From: Halobacillus massiliensis
GTDB taxonomy: Bacteria > Bacillota > Bacilli > Bacillales > Halobacillaceae
NCBI RefSeq assembly: GCF_900166625.1
Contig: NZ_LT800499.1
Location: 687,787-723,609 of the forward strand
Direction of reading: 5' to 3'
DNA length: 35,823 nt
Position numbers and translations under genes: made by a program. Shown piece by piece: positions 1-14,288 of this stretch (its first letter is position 1; the number at the start of each line of letters is the position of its first letter). A model generated the notes under the pieces. The model searched no databases, was not told the origin of the DNA, and worked only from the letters and a program-made list of their open reading frames with translations.

Positions 1-528
1 GCTCATCGCCGTGAAAACCTTGGCAGCAATATGAAGCAGATGTTTCGTGCGATAAAACGACTAGTAGAAACTCATGATGATATTGAAGTCGTTTATCCCG
101 TACACTTAAATCCGGCTGTACGGGAGACGGCGGATGAGATACTAGGAAAAGATGACAGAATTAAGCTGATTGAACCACTGGGTGTCATTGACTTTCATAA
201 TTTTGCTTCCCGTGCTCACTTGATTCTTACCGATTCTGGGGGTGTGCAGGAAGAAGCGCCTTCTCTGGGCGTGCCTGTACTTGTGCTTCGAAATACAACC
301 GAAAGACCAGAAGGAATTGAAGCAGGAACGCTTAAACTCGCCGGAACGGACGAGGATCGTATCTATAATTTGGCTCACGAACTTTTATCTGATCAGGCTA
401 AACATGCCGCCATGGCTCGTGCTTCCAATCCTTATGGAGATGGACAGGCTTCTAGGCGGATTGCAGAAGCGCTCCGCTTTTATTTTAAACAGCGGGAAGA
501 TAAACCCGAGCCTTTCAAAACAGAATAA
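1..528 (+). CDS. mnaA: UDP-N-acetylglucosamine 2-epimerase (non-hydrolysing), 3' part
   Basis: The reading frame is open from the first base, so the start lies before the window; 175 C-terminal residues are present, just under half of the usual length of about 375. The enzyme interconverts UDP-GlcNAc and UDP-ManNAc in the cytoplasm and supplies ManNAc for the linkage unit of wall teichoic acid and other surface glycans. The visible sequence begins with the family's HRRENLG motif and contains the DSGGVQEEAPSLGVPVLVLR segment that binds the UDP moiety, followed by NTTERPEG. A strong terminator follows, so it ends its own transcription unit. The family call is secure; the symbol (mnaA, equivalent to wecB) is by analogy with B. 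subtilis. Confidence 0.93.
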   Translation, partial: AHRRENLGSNMKQMFRAIKRLVETHDDIEVVYPVHLNPAVRETADEILGKDDRIKLIEPLGVIDFHNFASRAHLILTDSGGVQEEAPSLGVPVLVLRNTTERPEGIEAGTLKLAGTDEDRIYNLAHELLSDQAKHAAMARASNPYGDGQASRRIAEALRFYFKQREDKPEPFKTE

Positions 529-537
529 CAACAGCTG

Positions 538-571
538 AATCAAGCTCTATTTTATAGAGCTTGATTTTTTT
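538..571 (+). terminator. Rho-independent terminator after the epimerase gene
   Basis: A perfect 12-bp stem, AATCAAGCTCTA paired with TAGAGCTTGATT, encloses a TTTTA loop and runs directly into a T tract. It lies 10 bases after the stop codon. Confidence 0.9.
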
Positions 572-677
572 AATTTCAAGTCTTACCGTTCGCATTTTGC
601 AATTCTTAAAACGGTTAACTTATCTTTGCATAACGCTGCTTCTCCTAACACACACTATTCAAAAAAGGAGACACGTT

Positions 678-2834
678 ATGCGGTATAAAATCTCGGTTTT
701 TCTGCTGCTGGCAGCTGTTCTAATGGGATTCAGCCAGCCTGATCCAGAGGAAGAACTTACGATTATTGTGGAACTAAAAGAGATGGATGTGTCTACCTTT
801 AAAAAACAGGTGGAAGCCCGGCTGCCGCGTCTTGAAGTTGTGGCGGAATATGACACTATTTTTAATGGAGTGGCTGTAAAAGGCTTGCCCGGAGAGCTTG
901 ATAAAATGATACGCGTGCATAAAGGGATTCAGCCGTATCCTGTACAAATGTATAAAGCTCAAGCGGAGCCTCTTGCATATAAATCAGGTATAACGCTTAC
1001 TACAGACTTCATCCGGCCAGACACAGAGTTTACCGGCCGAGGGGTGAAAGTAGGAGTGATTGATACAGGGATGGATTACAATCACCCTGATTTAAAAGTT
1101 AACTATCAGGGAGGCTTTGATGTCGTTGATTTTGATGATGATCCGATGGAAACGATGGAAGAAGGAGCTACTATTCACGGAACGCATGTAGCGGGAGTAA
1201 TTGGGGCGGACGGCGATATGAAAGGGGTGGCTCCTGATGCGGAACTTTATGCGTACAGGGCGCTCGGTCCAGGCGGGATGGGTTCTTCAGTCCAGGTAAT
1301 AGCTGCGATAGAGGAAGCGGTGGAAGATGGCATGGATGTTATAAACCTATCGCTCGGTAACGACGTGAATGGTCCGGACTGGCCGACGACAAAAGCGGTT
1401 GATAAAGCGATTGAGCTGGGGACGACAGTTGTAGTAGCTGCTGGAAACGCCGGGCCGAACCCATGGACAGTCGGTTCACCTGCTACTTCCCCGTCTGCCA
1501 TAACGGTTGGTGCTGCTGCTCTTCCTTCTGAGAAGCCTTTATTAAAAATACCAGGAGAACGACGGGAGATTCCTGTCCTGCTCCTTCAGGGGTCCAGACC
1601 CTGGACTTTTACTAAAAAGATGCCGTTATTTAATGGTTCAAATGAAGACTTTTTTGGTGTGACAGGAAAAATTGTGTTGATGAGGCGGGGGGATACTTCC
1701 TTTGCTGAAAAAGCACAAACTGCTTACCAGCGTGGAGCAGAGGGAGTCATCATTATCAATAACAGTGATGAACCATTGTATGGATCGATGGAAGGACTGG
1801 ACCTGCCGATTCCTGTGGCAGCGGTGACTAAAGAACAGGGAGAGTGGCTCATTGAAAAAGGAATCAACGAGGATCAGTGGCTTGAAACAGAGACTGAGGA
1901 AACGAATTACGATATTGCTCCATTCAGCTCACGTGGTCCGGTAACAGCCAACTGGAGTATGAAGCCGGATATCCTCGCACCAGGTGTCGATGTAATTAGT
2001 ACAGTACCCGGAGGTTATCAGTCATTACAGGGAACGAGTATGGCATCACCGCATATTGCAGGCGTAGCAGCACTTCTGAAGCAAGCTTACCCTGAGTGGA
2101 CTCCTCGAGAAATAAAACAGTCGATTATGAGCTCTGCCGAACTCTTACGAAAAGAGAATGGGGAGTTTTTGCCGACAGAGCAGGGTGCGGGTTACGTTAA
2201 TCCGGAGGAGGCGCTGAGTCCTGAGGTTTGGATTAGCCCGGGGGCTCTTTCTTTTGGCAGGGTGGAGGATAACTTCTTTCGGAAAAAAGTAAGCGTGACA
2301 GTAAGAAATATGGGGAGCGGAACAAAGACGTTTCGATTTCCACAACCTAAGCAGCAGACAGGCTTGATGTGGCAGCTGCCGAAAAGTTTTACATTGTCCC
2401 CTGGAGAAGAAAAGGAAGTTCCTCTGGAAGTTCAAATGAATAAGTCGTTTGTTAAAAATGGAGTGCATCAAGGCTATTTGCGTATCGAAAGTGATAATAA
2501 GGATTATCACGTGCCGTATTTGTTTATGATGGAGACGGCAGATTATGAAAAAGTTTCGGGTCTGGAGCTATATAAGGATTGGGAGACCGACAGCGACTTA
2601 TCCTATCGTTTTCATTTAACTGAAGAGGCAGATAGCGTATCGATTGATTTGTATAGGGCTGGAACGCTGCTTCATCAAGGCCGGCTTATGGAAATTAACG
2701 ATCTGCAGGAAGGACTAAATGAAGGGGAAGTCGATCTCCGAATGGATGAAGATTTTTCCGGTCCATATATAGCTGTAGTGACTGTCGAAATTGACAGGGA
2801 AAAATTCACTTCAAACTTTCAAGTTCAGATGTAA
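678..2834 (+). CDS. vpr: Secreted subtilisin-like serine protease, Vpr type
   Basis: 718-residue exported peptidase of family S8. Order of parts: signal peptide (about residues 1-20, ending in a leucine/alanine stretch), an inhibitor I9-type propeptide (about 25-85), the S8 catalytic domain with Asp129 (VIDTG), His167 (HGTHVAG), oxyanion Asn257 (AAGNAGP) and Ser454 (GTSMASPHIAG), a protease-associated (PA) domain inserted at about 316-391, and a C-terminal beta-rich region after about residue 520. This matches B. subtilis Vpr, though somewhat shorter than that roughly 800-residue protein. The open frame extends upstream to a TTG at 561 inside the preceding terminator; the ATG at 678, preceded by AAAGGAG and followed by a signal peptide, is the real start. 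It is monocistronic, bounded by two terminators. The role, nutrient protein degradation or processing of other exported proteins, is inferred from the family. Confidence 0.92.
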   Translation: MRYKISVFLLLAAVLMGFSQPDPEEELTIIVELKEMDVSTFKKQVEARLPRLEVVAEYDTIFNGVAVKGLPGELDKMIRVHKGIQPYPVQMYKAQAEPLAYKSGITLTTDFIRPDTEFTGRGVKVGVIDTGMDYNHPDLKVNYQGGFDVVDFDDDPMETMEEGATIHGTHVAGVIGADGDMKGVAPDAELYAYRALGPGGMGSSVQVIAAIEEAVEDGMDVINLSLGNDVNGPDWPTTKAVDKAIELGTTVVVAAGNAGPNPWTVGSPATSPSAITVGAAALPSEKPLLKIPGERREIPVLLLQGSRPWTFTKKMPLFNGSNEDFFGVTGKIVLMRRGDTSFAEKAQTAYQRGAEGVIIINNSDEPLYGSMEGLDLPIPVAAVTKEQGEWLIEKGINEDQWLETETEETNYDIAPFSSRGPVTANWSMKPDILAPGVDVISTVPGGYQSLQGTSMASPHIAGVAALLKQAYPEWTPREIKQSIMSSAELLRKENGEFLPTEQGAGYVNPEEALSPEVWISPGALSFGRVEDNFFRKKVSVTVRNMGSGTKTFRFPQPKQQTGLMWQLPKSFTLSPGEEKEVPLEVQMNKSFVKNGVHQGYLRIESDNKDYHVPYLFMMETADYEKVSGLELYKDWETDSDLSYRFHLTEEADSVSIDLYRAGTLLHQGRLMEINDLQEGLNEGEVDLRMDEDFSGPYIAVVTVEIDREKFTSNFQVQM

Positions 2835-2865
2835 AAACAGCCGCCAAACGCGGCTGTTTTTATTT
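2833..2865 (+). terminator. Terminator after the vpr-like gene
   Basis: A 12-bp stem (AAAAACAGCCGC with GCGGCTGTTTTT) with a CAAAC loop overlaps the stop codon and is followed by TATTTT. Its A-rich left arm could also serve the opposite strand, but no minus-strand gene is seen here. Confidence 0.88.
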
Positions 2866-2955
2866 TGAAAAATAGGGGGGGAGACACGAGGTTCCTAATT
2901 GTGACAAAAATGTGAGCAATCCGTGTCGGACAATTGTATTTTTCCTCACAAAAGA

Positions 2956-2984
2956 TTGACATGAAAACACCCCTATTGTATTCT
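2956..2984 (+). promoter_or_regulatory. Candidate sigma-A promoter of the atp operon
   Basis: A consensus -35 box TTGACA (2956-2961) is followed after 17 bases by TATTCT (2979-2984, 4 of 6 matches to TATAAT). It lies about 75 bases before atpZ and after the vpr terminator, where the operon promoter must be. Assignment is by motif only. Confidence 0.5.
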
Positions 2985-3057
2985 TACATAGTGTGGAATG
3001 ATAAGGTTTTCATACTTACCTGCATCTCTTTTTTAATAATGAAAAGAGGGTGTCGAA

Positions 3058-3276
3058 ATGAAACATTCACAGTCCCCTTTCCAGGCAATGGCTATTGTCA
3101 GTGTCATTTTGTCCCAGTTAGCAGGAGGAGCGATTGGTGGTGTTTTTTTAGGGAAATGGGTTGATAGCCAGTTTTCCACAGCTCCGTTATTTCTAATCAT
3201 CGGACTGTTATTCGGAATCGGCAGCGGTACATACGGAACCATTCATTTAGTTCGATCGATAACGGGAGACGATTAA
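3058..3276 (+). CDS. atpZ: AtpZ/AtpI-family small membrane protein
   Basis: A 72-residue protein with two hydrophobic segments joined by a short basic/glycine turn (roughly residues 10-34 and 42-66), including the GGAIGGVFLGKWVD pattern typical of AtpZ-type proteins encoded ahead of bacterial F-type ATPase operons. AtpZ has been linked to AtpI, c-ring assembly and Mg2+/Ca2+ handling in Bacillus; that role is family knowledge. It is the first gene of the operon, preceded by AAAGAGGGTG, and is followed after one base by atpI. ATG start. Confidence 0.8.
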   Translation: MKHSQSPFQAMAIVSVILSQLAGGAIGGVFLGKWVDSQFSTAPLFLIIGLLFGIGSGTYGTIHLVRSITGDD

Positions 3277-3277
3277 C

Positions 3278-4385
<1,108 letters not shown>

Positions 4386-4416
4386 TAAAAAAACATAAAT
4401 TATTCTTAAAAAATAA

Positions 4417-4644
<228 letters not shown>

Positions 4645-4660
4645 CTATACAAGAGCTAAT

Positions 4661-4692
4661 AGCGAAGTTCATATTCGTGAATCTTCGCTTTT
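4661..4692 (+). other. Hairpin after atpE with a short T-rich tail
   Basis: AGCGAAG-TTCA (from 4661) pairs with TGAA-T-CTTCGCT (to 4689), one base bulged, followed by TTTTCCTTT. It looks like a weak or partial terminator within the operon. It lies 16 bases after the atpE stop, so it could also be an mRNA-stabilising 3' structure for atpE. Confidence 0.6.
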
Positions 4693-4737
4693 CCTTTATA
4701 CCTTAACGGGGATAAAATACCCTGATGACTAAGATTA

Positions 4738-4761
4738 AAACTTCGGCAGGTGCCGAAGTTT
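4738..4761 (+). other. Second, perfect hairpin between atpE and atpF
   Basis: AAACTTCGGCA is followed by GG and then TGCCGAAGTTT, an 11-bp inverted repeat whose innermost pairs would open to form a loop. No proper T tract follows (TTTCTAAAATG), so it is better seen as a processing, stability or pausing element than as a terminator. Confidence 0.65.
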
Positions 4762-4796
4762 CTAAAATGACTAGCTATATTTTCTGCTTTTTCTAA

Positions 4797-5905
<1,109 letters not shown>

Positions 5906-5911
5906 GGGTGA

Positions 5912-7426
<1,515 letters not shown>

Positions 7427-7465
7427 GTAAAGCAAAAAGATCATGCCAGCTAGAAAGGATGGTGA

Positions 7466-8335
<870 letters not shown>

Positions 8336-8361
8336 AATTCTTGGATTTGTACGATAAGTAA

Positions 8362-9786
<1,425 letters not shown>

Positions 9787-9800
9787 GCATATCATTGCAA

Positions 9801-9835
9801 GTGTCACTCAGGCGTTCTTTTCGGACGCCTGACAC
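9801..9835 (+). other. Hairpin between atpD and atpC
   Basis: GTGTC pairs with GACAC and AGGCGT with ACGCCT in one stem interrupted by a four-base bulge (ACTC) on the 5' side. No T tract follows, so termination is unlikely. It lies 15 bases after the atpD stop and may affect mRNA processing or the lower output of subunit epsilon. Confidence 0.55.
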
Positions 9836-9856
9836 AGGCGCTTATGATCTGCCTAA

Positions 9857-10271
<415 letters not shown>

Positions 10272-10273
<2 letters not shown>

Positions 10274-10301
10274 AACTGCTTTCGAAAGAAAGCAGTTTTT
10301 C
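10272..10301 (+). terminator. Terminator of the atp operon
   Basis: AAAACTGCTTTC pairs with GAAAGCAGTTTT around a GAAA tetraloop and is followed by a T tract. It begins at the stop codon of atpC. Confidence 0.92.
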
Positions 10302-10474
10302 TATATATTGAAATGTTAGTTCAGCTATTGTATAAACGAACAATGCAGGCCCCTGTGGAAAGTGTCACTATTCCCCGGGAAATAATAAATACTGCCTTAT
10401 TTGAGTTTTTTTTGTCGAATGATAATGTTCACATATTTGTCACACATTTACAGGGATATGACCGTCTTTGTTCA

Positions 10475-10503
10475 TTGACAAATAAACAGAAACATGTGAT
10501 TCT
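10475..10503 (+). promoter_or_regulatory. Candidate promoter upstream of the DUF1146 gene
   Basis: TTGACA (10475-10480) is spaced 17 bases from GATTCT (10498-10503), which has an upstream TG in the extended -10 position. The -35 is perfect and the -10 is weak. It lies about 50 bases before the next gene. Confidence 0.38.
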
Positions 10504-10551
10504 TGAGTATGTGTGTTGAACTGGTAAACCACGTAAATGGGGTGGACCTTA

Positions 10552-10785
10552 ATGGAACAATATTTTGTAGAAGAAGCGATTCTTAGCATGACGTCGCACA
10601 TTATATTTATTATCATCACGTGGAAAGTACTTCAGGCTGTAAACCTGGATGCTTTTTTTAGAAAAGGACGTGTGTTTGAGATCCGGGTGTTAATGATTCT
10701 GATAACAATCGCGATCGCCACTTCGGTAAGCAGCTTCTTTATAGATTTAATCCGCTGGTCCAACAGCATCGCTTATCTTTTTTAA
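10552..10785 (+). CDS. ywzB: DUF1146 family small membrane protein (YwzB-like)
   Basis: 77 residues with two hydrophobic helices (about 11-27 and 44-66) separated by a short basic loop (FFRKGRVFEIR). This size, pattern and position between atpC and ywmB/murA match B. subtilis YwzB; its function is unknown. ATG 10552 is chosen because GGGGTGG lies upstream; the frame is open further back to a codon overlapping that site, which I do not use. Confidence 0.8.
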   Translation: MEQYFVEEAILSMTSHIIFIIITWKVLQAVNLDAFFRKGRVFEIRVLMILITIAIATSVSSFFIDLIRWSNSIAYLF

Positions 10786-10886
10786 AAGAGAAAACCTGTC
10801 AAAAGTTGTCGTCAGATTACTCGTATGAAATTCTCTTTCAATGTTCAAACTTGTAGTTATACAAGGGAGAATGGGGAGAGATACAT

Positions 10887-11606
10887 ATGAAGTTTTTTTG
10901 GATTTGTTCAATTGTTGCTGTAGTCCTAGGGATAGGTGTTCATCCGCAGGGAACGGCTGAAGGCTGGAGCGAAGTTTCCCCGCTCATCGAAATGGCGGCT
11001 TTCGCTGAGGGTGAGCAGCTTGAGATTAGGGAATTAAATATCACTTTAAAAGAGACAATGAACATAAAAGATTTAGCAGCAGTTGAATCAGCAATTAGAC
11101 ATTACTTTCAATCCACTCATATTAGAGAAGAGAACAGCGCTGAAGCAAGCAAGCTTATCTTTACTGACGGTCATAAAAGAAACTCAGGTTTCGAAACATT
11201 TACCGTAATCGTGCCGAAAAATGACAGGAAGTCATTTGAGGTAGTTTACACGTCATCATCAGGGGGTACAGCACCACTAGCAGCGCAATTAATGGAACAT
11301 CTGATCGATAGAGTGAAAGCCCATGTATTTACCGATAAAGTCTCTTTATATTCATACGTTAAAGCAGAGAAGAATGGTAATATGGATGAGGTTTTATTCT
11401 ATCAGAAATTTAAGCAATCATTCAATATAGCAACAGTAGAGCAATCCATTGAAGACAGTTGGACCAGCAGATCCGGCTATACAACGAGATGGGGAGAGGC
11501 CATTGATTTACCGGGGGGCCCAATGAATATCCAGATAGGCACTCGAAATTTGGGCAACCGGACGGTCGTCACAATTGGCACACCCATCCTAACTGCTGAA
11601 TATTAA
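10887..11606 (+). CDS. ywmB: YwmB family exported protein
   Basis: 239 residues with an N-terminal signal peptide (MKFFWICSIVAVVLGIGVHP) and a mixed alpha/beta mature part. Position directly before murA and overall size match B. subtilis YwmB, a family sometimes labelled 'TATA-box binding' on structural resemblance only. A role outside the membrane is inferred from the signal peptide. The ribosome binding site GGGGAG precedes the ATG. It ends 34 bases before murA, so the two are probably co-transcribed. Confidence 0.78.
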   Translation: MKFFWICSIVAVVLGIGVHPQGTAEGWSEVSPLIEMAAFAEGEQLEIRELNITLKETMNIKDLAAVESAIRHYFQSTHIREENSAEASKLIFTDGHKRNSGFETFTVIVPKNDRKSFEVVYTSSSGGTAPLAAQLMEHLIDRVKAHVFTDKVSLYSYVKAEKNGNMDEVLFYQKFKQSFNIATVEQSIEDSWTSRSGYTTRWGEAIDLPGGPMNIQIGTRNLGNRTVVTIGTPILTAEY

Positions 11607-11640
11607 TAATAATGAATATGGACGCGGAGGAGAATGAACC

Positions 11641-12948
11641 TTGGAAAAAATCATCGTCCGTGGTGGAAGGCAGCTTAAAGGCACTGTAAAAGCTGAAGGT
11701 GCAAAGAATGCCGTACTGCCTGTCATCGCAGCAAGTATAATCGCAAGTGAAGGAAAAAGTGTTTTACATGACGTACCAGCTTTAGCTGACGTCTATACAA
11801 TTAACGAAGTAATAAGACATATGAATGCGGATGTTCATATGGATGGTAGAACAGTAACAATTGATGCTTCTGGAGATTTAAAAACAGAAGCCCCAATAGA
11901 ATATGTACGCAAAATGAGAGCTTCTGTGCTTGTATTGGGACCACTTTTAGCCCGGTATGGACACGCAAAAGTTGCCCTTCCCGGCGGCTGTGCAATCGGC
12001 TCTCGCCCCCTTGATCAGCACTTAAAAGGCTTTGAAGCTATGGGAGCTGAGATTACAGTTGGGAACGGTACTATTGAAGCAAATGTAGACGGTCGTCTGC
12101 AGGGCGCTAAGATTTATTTAGATGTACCCAGCGTAGGTGCTACTGAAAATATCATTATGGCAGCCGCACTAGCAGAAGGTAAGACGGTTCTTGAAAATTG
12201 TGCTAAAGAGCCAGAAATTGTAGACCTTGCCAATTACTTAAACAAAATGGGTGCCCGCATCGTTGGTGCAGGTACGGAAACTATTCGCATTGAGGGTGTC
12301 GACAAGCTTCGTGGCACTACTCATAACATTATTCCAGACCGGATCGAAGCAGGAACGTTTATGGTAGCAGCTGCAATTACTGGTGGTAATGTCCTTGTAA
12401 AAGGAGCTTTGCCAGAACATTTACGCCCAGTTATTTCGAAAATGGAAGAAATGGGTGTTGTGATCGAAGAAGAAGATGACGGGCTGAGGGTTATTGGACC
12501 GAAGCAGTTAAAATCCACTGACATTAAAACAATGCCTCACCCTGGTTTTCCAACAGATATGCAGTCCCAGATGATGGCTTTAATGTTAGGAGCAGAAGGA
12601 ACCAGCGTTATTACAGAAACTGTTTTTGAAAACCGCTTCATGCATGTCGAAGAATTTCGCCGTATGAATGCAAAGATGAAAATCGAAGGCAACAGTGTGT
12701 TTATAAAAGGACCTGCTGATCTTCAAGGTGCTGAAGTACAGGCAACGGACTTACGTGCCGGAGCCGCTCTTATATTGGCAGGACTTATTGCCGAAGGGTA
12801 TACTCGTGTCACAGAATTAAAGCATCTGGACAGAGGGTATGTAGAATTTGCTGAAAAACTTGCACACCTAGGCGCTGATATTGAGCGCGTCAATGAAGCC
12901 GAGTTTGCTGAAGAATTAGAACCTAGTGAATCTGTATCGACCTTATAA
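11641..12948 (+). CDS. murA: UDP-N-acetylglucosamine 1-carboxyvinyltransferase (MurA)
   Basis: 435 residues. It transfers enolpyruvate from PEP to UDP-GlcNAc, the first committed step of peptidoglycan precursor synthesis in the cytoplasm. Visible are the Lys22-Asn23 pair ([10 protein letters not shown]) and the fosfomycin-target Cys117 in [14 protein letters not shown]. The start is TTG at 11641 with GGAGGAG eight bases before it. The neighbourhood corresponds to B. subtilis murAA, the essential paralogue. The C-terminal tail is acidic. A terminator follows. Confidence 0.97.
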   Translation: MEKIIVRGGRQLKGTVKAEGAKNAVLPVIAASIIASEGKSVLHDVPALADVYTINEVIRHMNADVHMDGRTVTIDASGDLKTEAPIEYVRKMRASVLVLGPLLARYGHAKVALPGGCAIGSRPLDQHLKGFEAMGAEITVGNGTIEANVDGRLQGAKIYLDVPSVGATENIIMAAALAEGKTVLENCAKEPEIVDLANYLNKMGARIVGAGTETIRIEGVDKLRGTTHNIIPDRIEAGTFMVAAAITGGNVLVKGALPEHLRPVISKMEEMGVVIEEEDDGLRVIGPKQLKSTDIKTMPHPGFPTDMQSQMMALMLGAEGTSVITETVFENRFMHVEEFRRMNAKMKIEGNSVFIKGPADLQGAEVQATDLRAGAALILAGLIAEGYTRVTELKHLDRGYVEFAEKLAHLGADIERVNEAEFAEELEPSESVSTL

Positions 12949-12964
12949 CATCATTATATCCACG

Positions 12965-13001
12965 GCAATCCCCATTTAGTCATATGGGGATTGCTTTTTT
13001 T
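12965..13001 (+). terminator. Terminator after murA
   Basis: GCAATCCCCAT pairs with ATGGGGATTGC, followed by a run of seven T. Confidence 0.92.
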
Positions 13002-13032
13002 GTTCTATTAAAGGGTCCAACTGGATATATTT

Positions 13033-13052
13033 TTAGTAGAGAGGTCTACTAA
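13033..13052. promoter_or_regulatory. 20-bp palindrome upstream of spoIID
   Basis: TTAGTAGA and TCTACTAA form a perfect inverted repeat around GAGG, ending about eight bases before the spoIID ribosome binding site. It has no T tract, so it is either a protein-binding operator or a 5' leader hairpin. A sigma-E promoter is expected in this 70-base gap; ATATATT at 13025-13031 is a possible -35 but I cannot place a convincing -10. Confidence 0.4.
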
Positions 13053-13071
13053 CGTTTCAGGAGGACGGTAT

Positions 13072-14112
13072 ATGAGAAATAAACATAAGGTAGGGATTAT
13101 TACAATTATCAGTATTTTTGTGGGCATTCTATTTATTCCAGCCCTCATCGTCGTACCATACATCGGTAAAAATGACACGGCCACTATTCAGCCTGCCGAG
13201 GAGAAGAAGGAAGAATACACAACTGAGATTCCAGAAAATCTCTCGCCTTTTTCAATCAAAGTTCTGAGAAGCCAGTCTCAACAAGTTGAGGAAGTTCCAT
13301 TGGAATCTTACGTAGCAAGGGTGGTTGCTTCTGAAATGCCGGCAAATTTTCAAATAGAAGCTCTAAAAGCTCAGGCGTTGGCAGCACGTACTTACATTAC
13401 ACAGCACCTGGTGCAGGAAGAACCTTTTTCCAATCAGGCAGATGTAACGGACACGACTCAGCATCAAGTATATAAAAATGAAGAAGAGCTGAAGAAGCAG
13501 TGGGAGCACGATTATAATAAGAATATGGGGAGGATTGCTCGAGCTGTCCAGGAGACAGCCGGTGAAATTATTACTTATAAAGAACAGCCGATTACAGCGG
13601 CTTTCTTCTCTACAAGCAACGGCTATACGGAGAATTCTGAAGATTACTGGGAAAATGAAATTCCTTATTTGAAAAGTGTAGAAAGTCCGTGGGATCAGAA
13701 GTCTCCTAAATTTACAGACCAGAAGATTGTGCCGATTACAAGTCTTGAAGCTTCTCTTAATGTTCAAGTGGAAAATGGGCTTAGCAACTTAAAGCTCACA
13801 AAAACAGATGGTGGTCGAGTGGCTAGCGTTTCATTTGGAAATCAAACCTTTACCGGCCGTGAGATCCGTGAAAAATTTGAACTGCCGTCCAGTGATTTTA
13901 CAATTGAACAAAAAGAAGATCACTTGATTTTCAAAACGAAAGGCTACGGTCACGGTGTAGGGATGAGTCAATATGGAGCTAACGGGATGGCAGAAGACGG
14001 AAAGAGTTATAAAGAAATTATTAAACACTACTATCAAAATACAGAAATAACACCAGTTACCAAACAAACAGCTGCACGGCCGCTCGAAGCCAAAGAAGGC
14101 AGAATGGATTGA
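13072..14112 (+). CDS. spoIID: Stage II sporulation protein D (lytic transglycosylase)
   Basis: 346 residues: a single N-terminal membrane anchor (about 7-30), then an extracytoplasmic SpoIID domain. The catalytic glutamate corresponds to Glu88 in VVASEMPANF, followed by EALKAQALAARTYI, and the family's end motif GYGHGVGMSQYGANGM lies at about 291-306. The enzyme cleaves denuded glycan strands during forespore engulfment, working with SpoIIP and SpoIIM in the mother cell. The ribosome binding site AGGAGG is strong. It is monocistronic here, between two terminators. Confidence 0.96.
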   Translation: MRNKHKVGIITIISIFVGILFIPALIVVPYIGKNDTATIQPAEEKKEEYTTEIPENLSPFSIKVLRSQSQQVEEVPLESYVARVVASEMPANFQIEALKAQALAARTYITQHLVQEEPFSNQADVTDTTQHQVYKNEEELKKQWEHDYNKNMGRIARAVQETAGEIITYKEQPITAAFFSTSNGYTENSEDYWENEIPYLKSVESPWDQKSPKFTDQKIVPITSLEASLNVQVENGLSNLKLTKTDGGRVASVSFGNQTFTGREIREKFELPSSDFTIEQKEDHLIFKTKGYGHGVGMSQYGANGMAEDGKSYKEIIKHYYQNTEITPVTKQTAARPLEAKEGRMD

Positions 14113-14113
14113 T

Positions 14114-14152
14114 AAAAAGGTATCAGGCTCATGATGTGCCTGGTACCTTTTT
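14114..14152 (+). terminator. Terminator after spoIID
   Basis: AAAAAGGTATCAGGC pairs with GCCTGGTACCTTTTT (one T-G wobble), with a nine-base loop and a T-rich right arm. Confidence 0.88.
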
Positions 14153-14240
14153 AAATGATTAAACTTGATACCATACAAAATACTGAAGCTGTGCCCTTCT
14201 TGTTTCAATTTTCCTCTAAAATAAATTTTTTCATCAGGAT

Positions 14241-14269
14241 GTATATATTTCCAAAAAAGCGTTCAGAAT
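14241..14269 (+). promoter_or_regulatory. Candidate sigma-F/sigma-G promoter of spoIIQ
   Basis: GTATA (14241-14245) is followed after exactly 15 bases by GTTCAGAAT (14261-14269), which agrees with the forespore consensus GGnnAnAnT at every fixed position except the second. B. subtilis spoIIQ is a forespore gene, so the match is in the expected place. The box overlaps an ATG at 14268, which is one reason to reject that codon as the start. Confidence 0.55.
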
Positions 14270-14288
14270 GACTCCTGAGGTGATGAAC

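Noticed and set aside
2934-3164. Open frame of 76 codons overlapping atpZ
   Set aside because: It covers the atp promoter and the atpZ ribosome binding site in another frame; the atpZ frame has family sequence and a proper start.
10313-10519. Open frame of 68 codons between atpC and the DUF1146 gene
   Set aside because: It starts right after the atp terminator with no ribosome binding site, has no recognisable motif, and overlaps the candidate promoter of the next gene.
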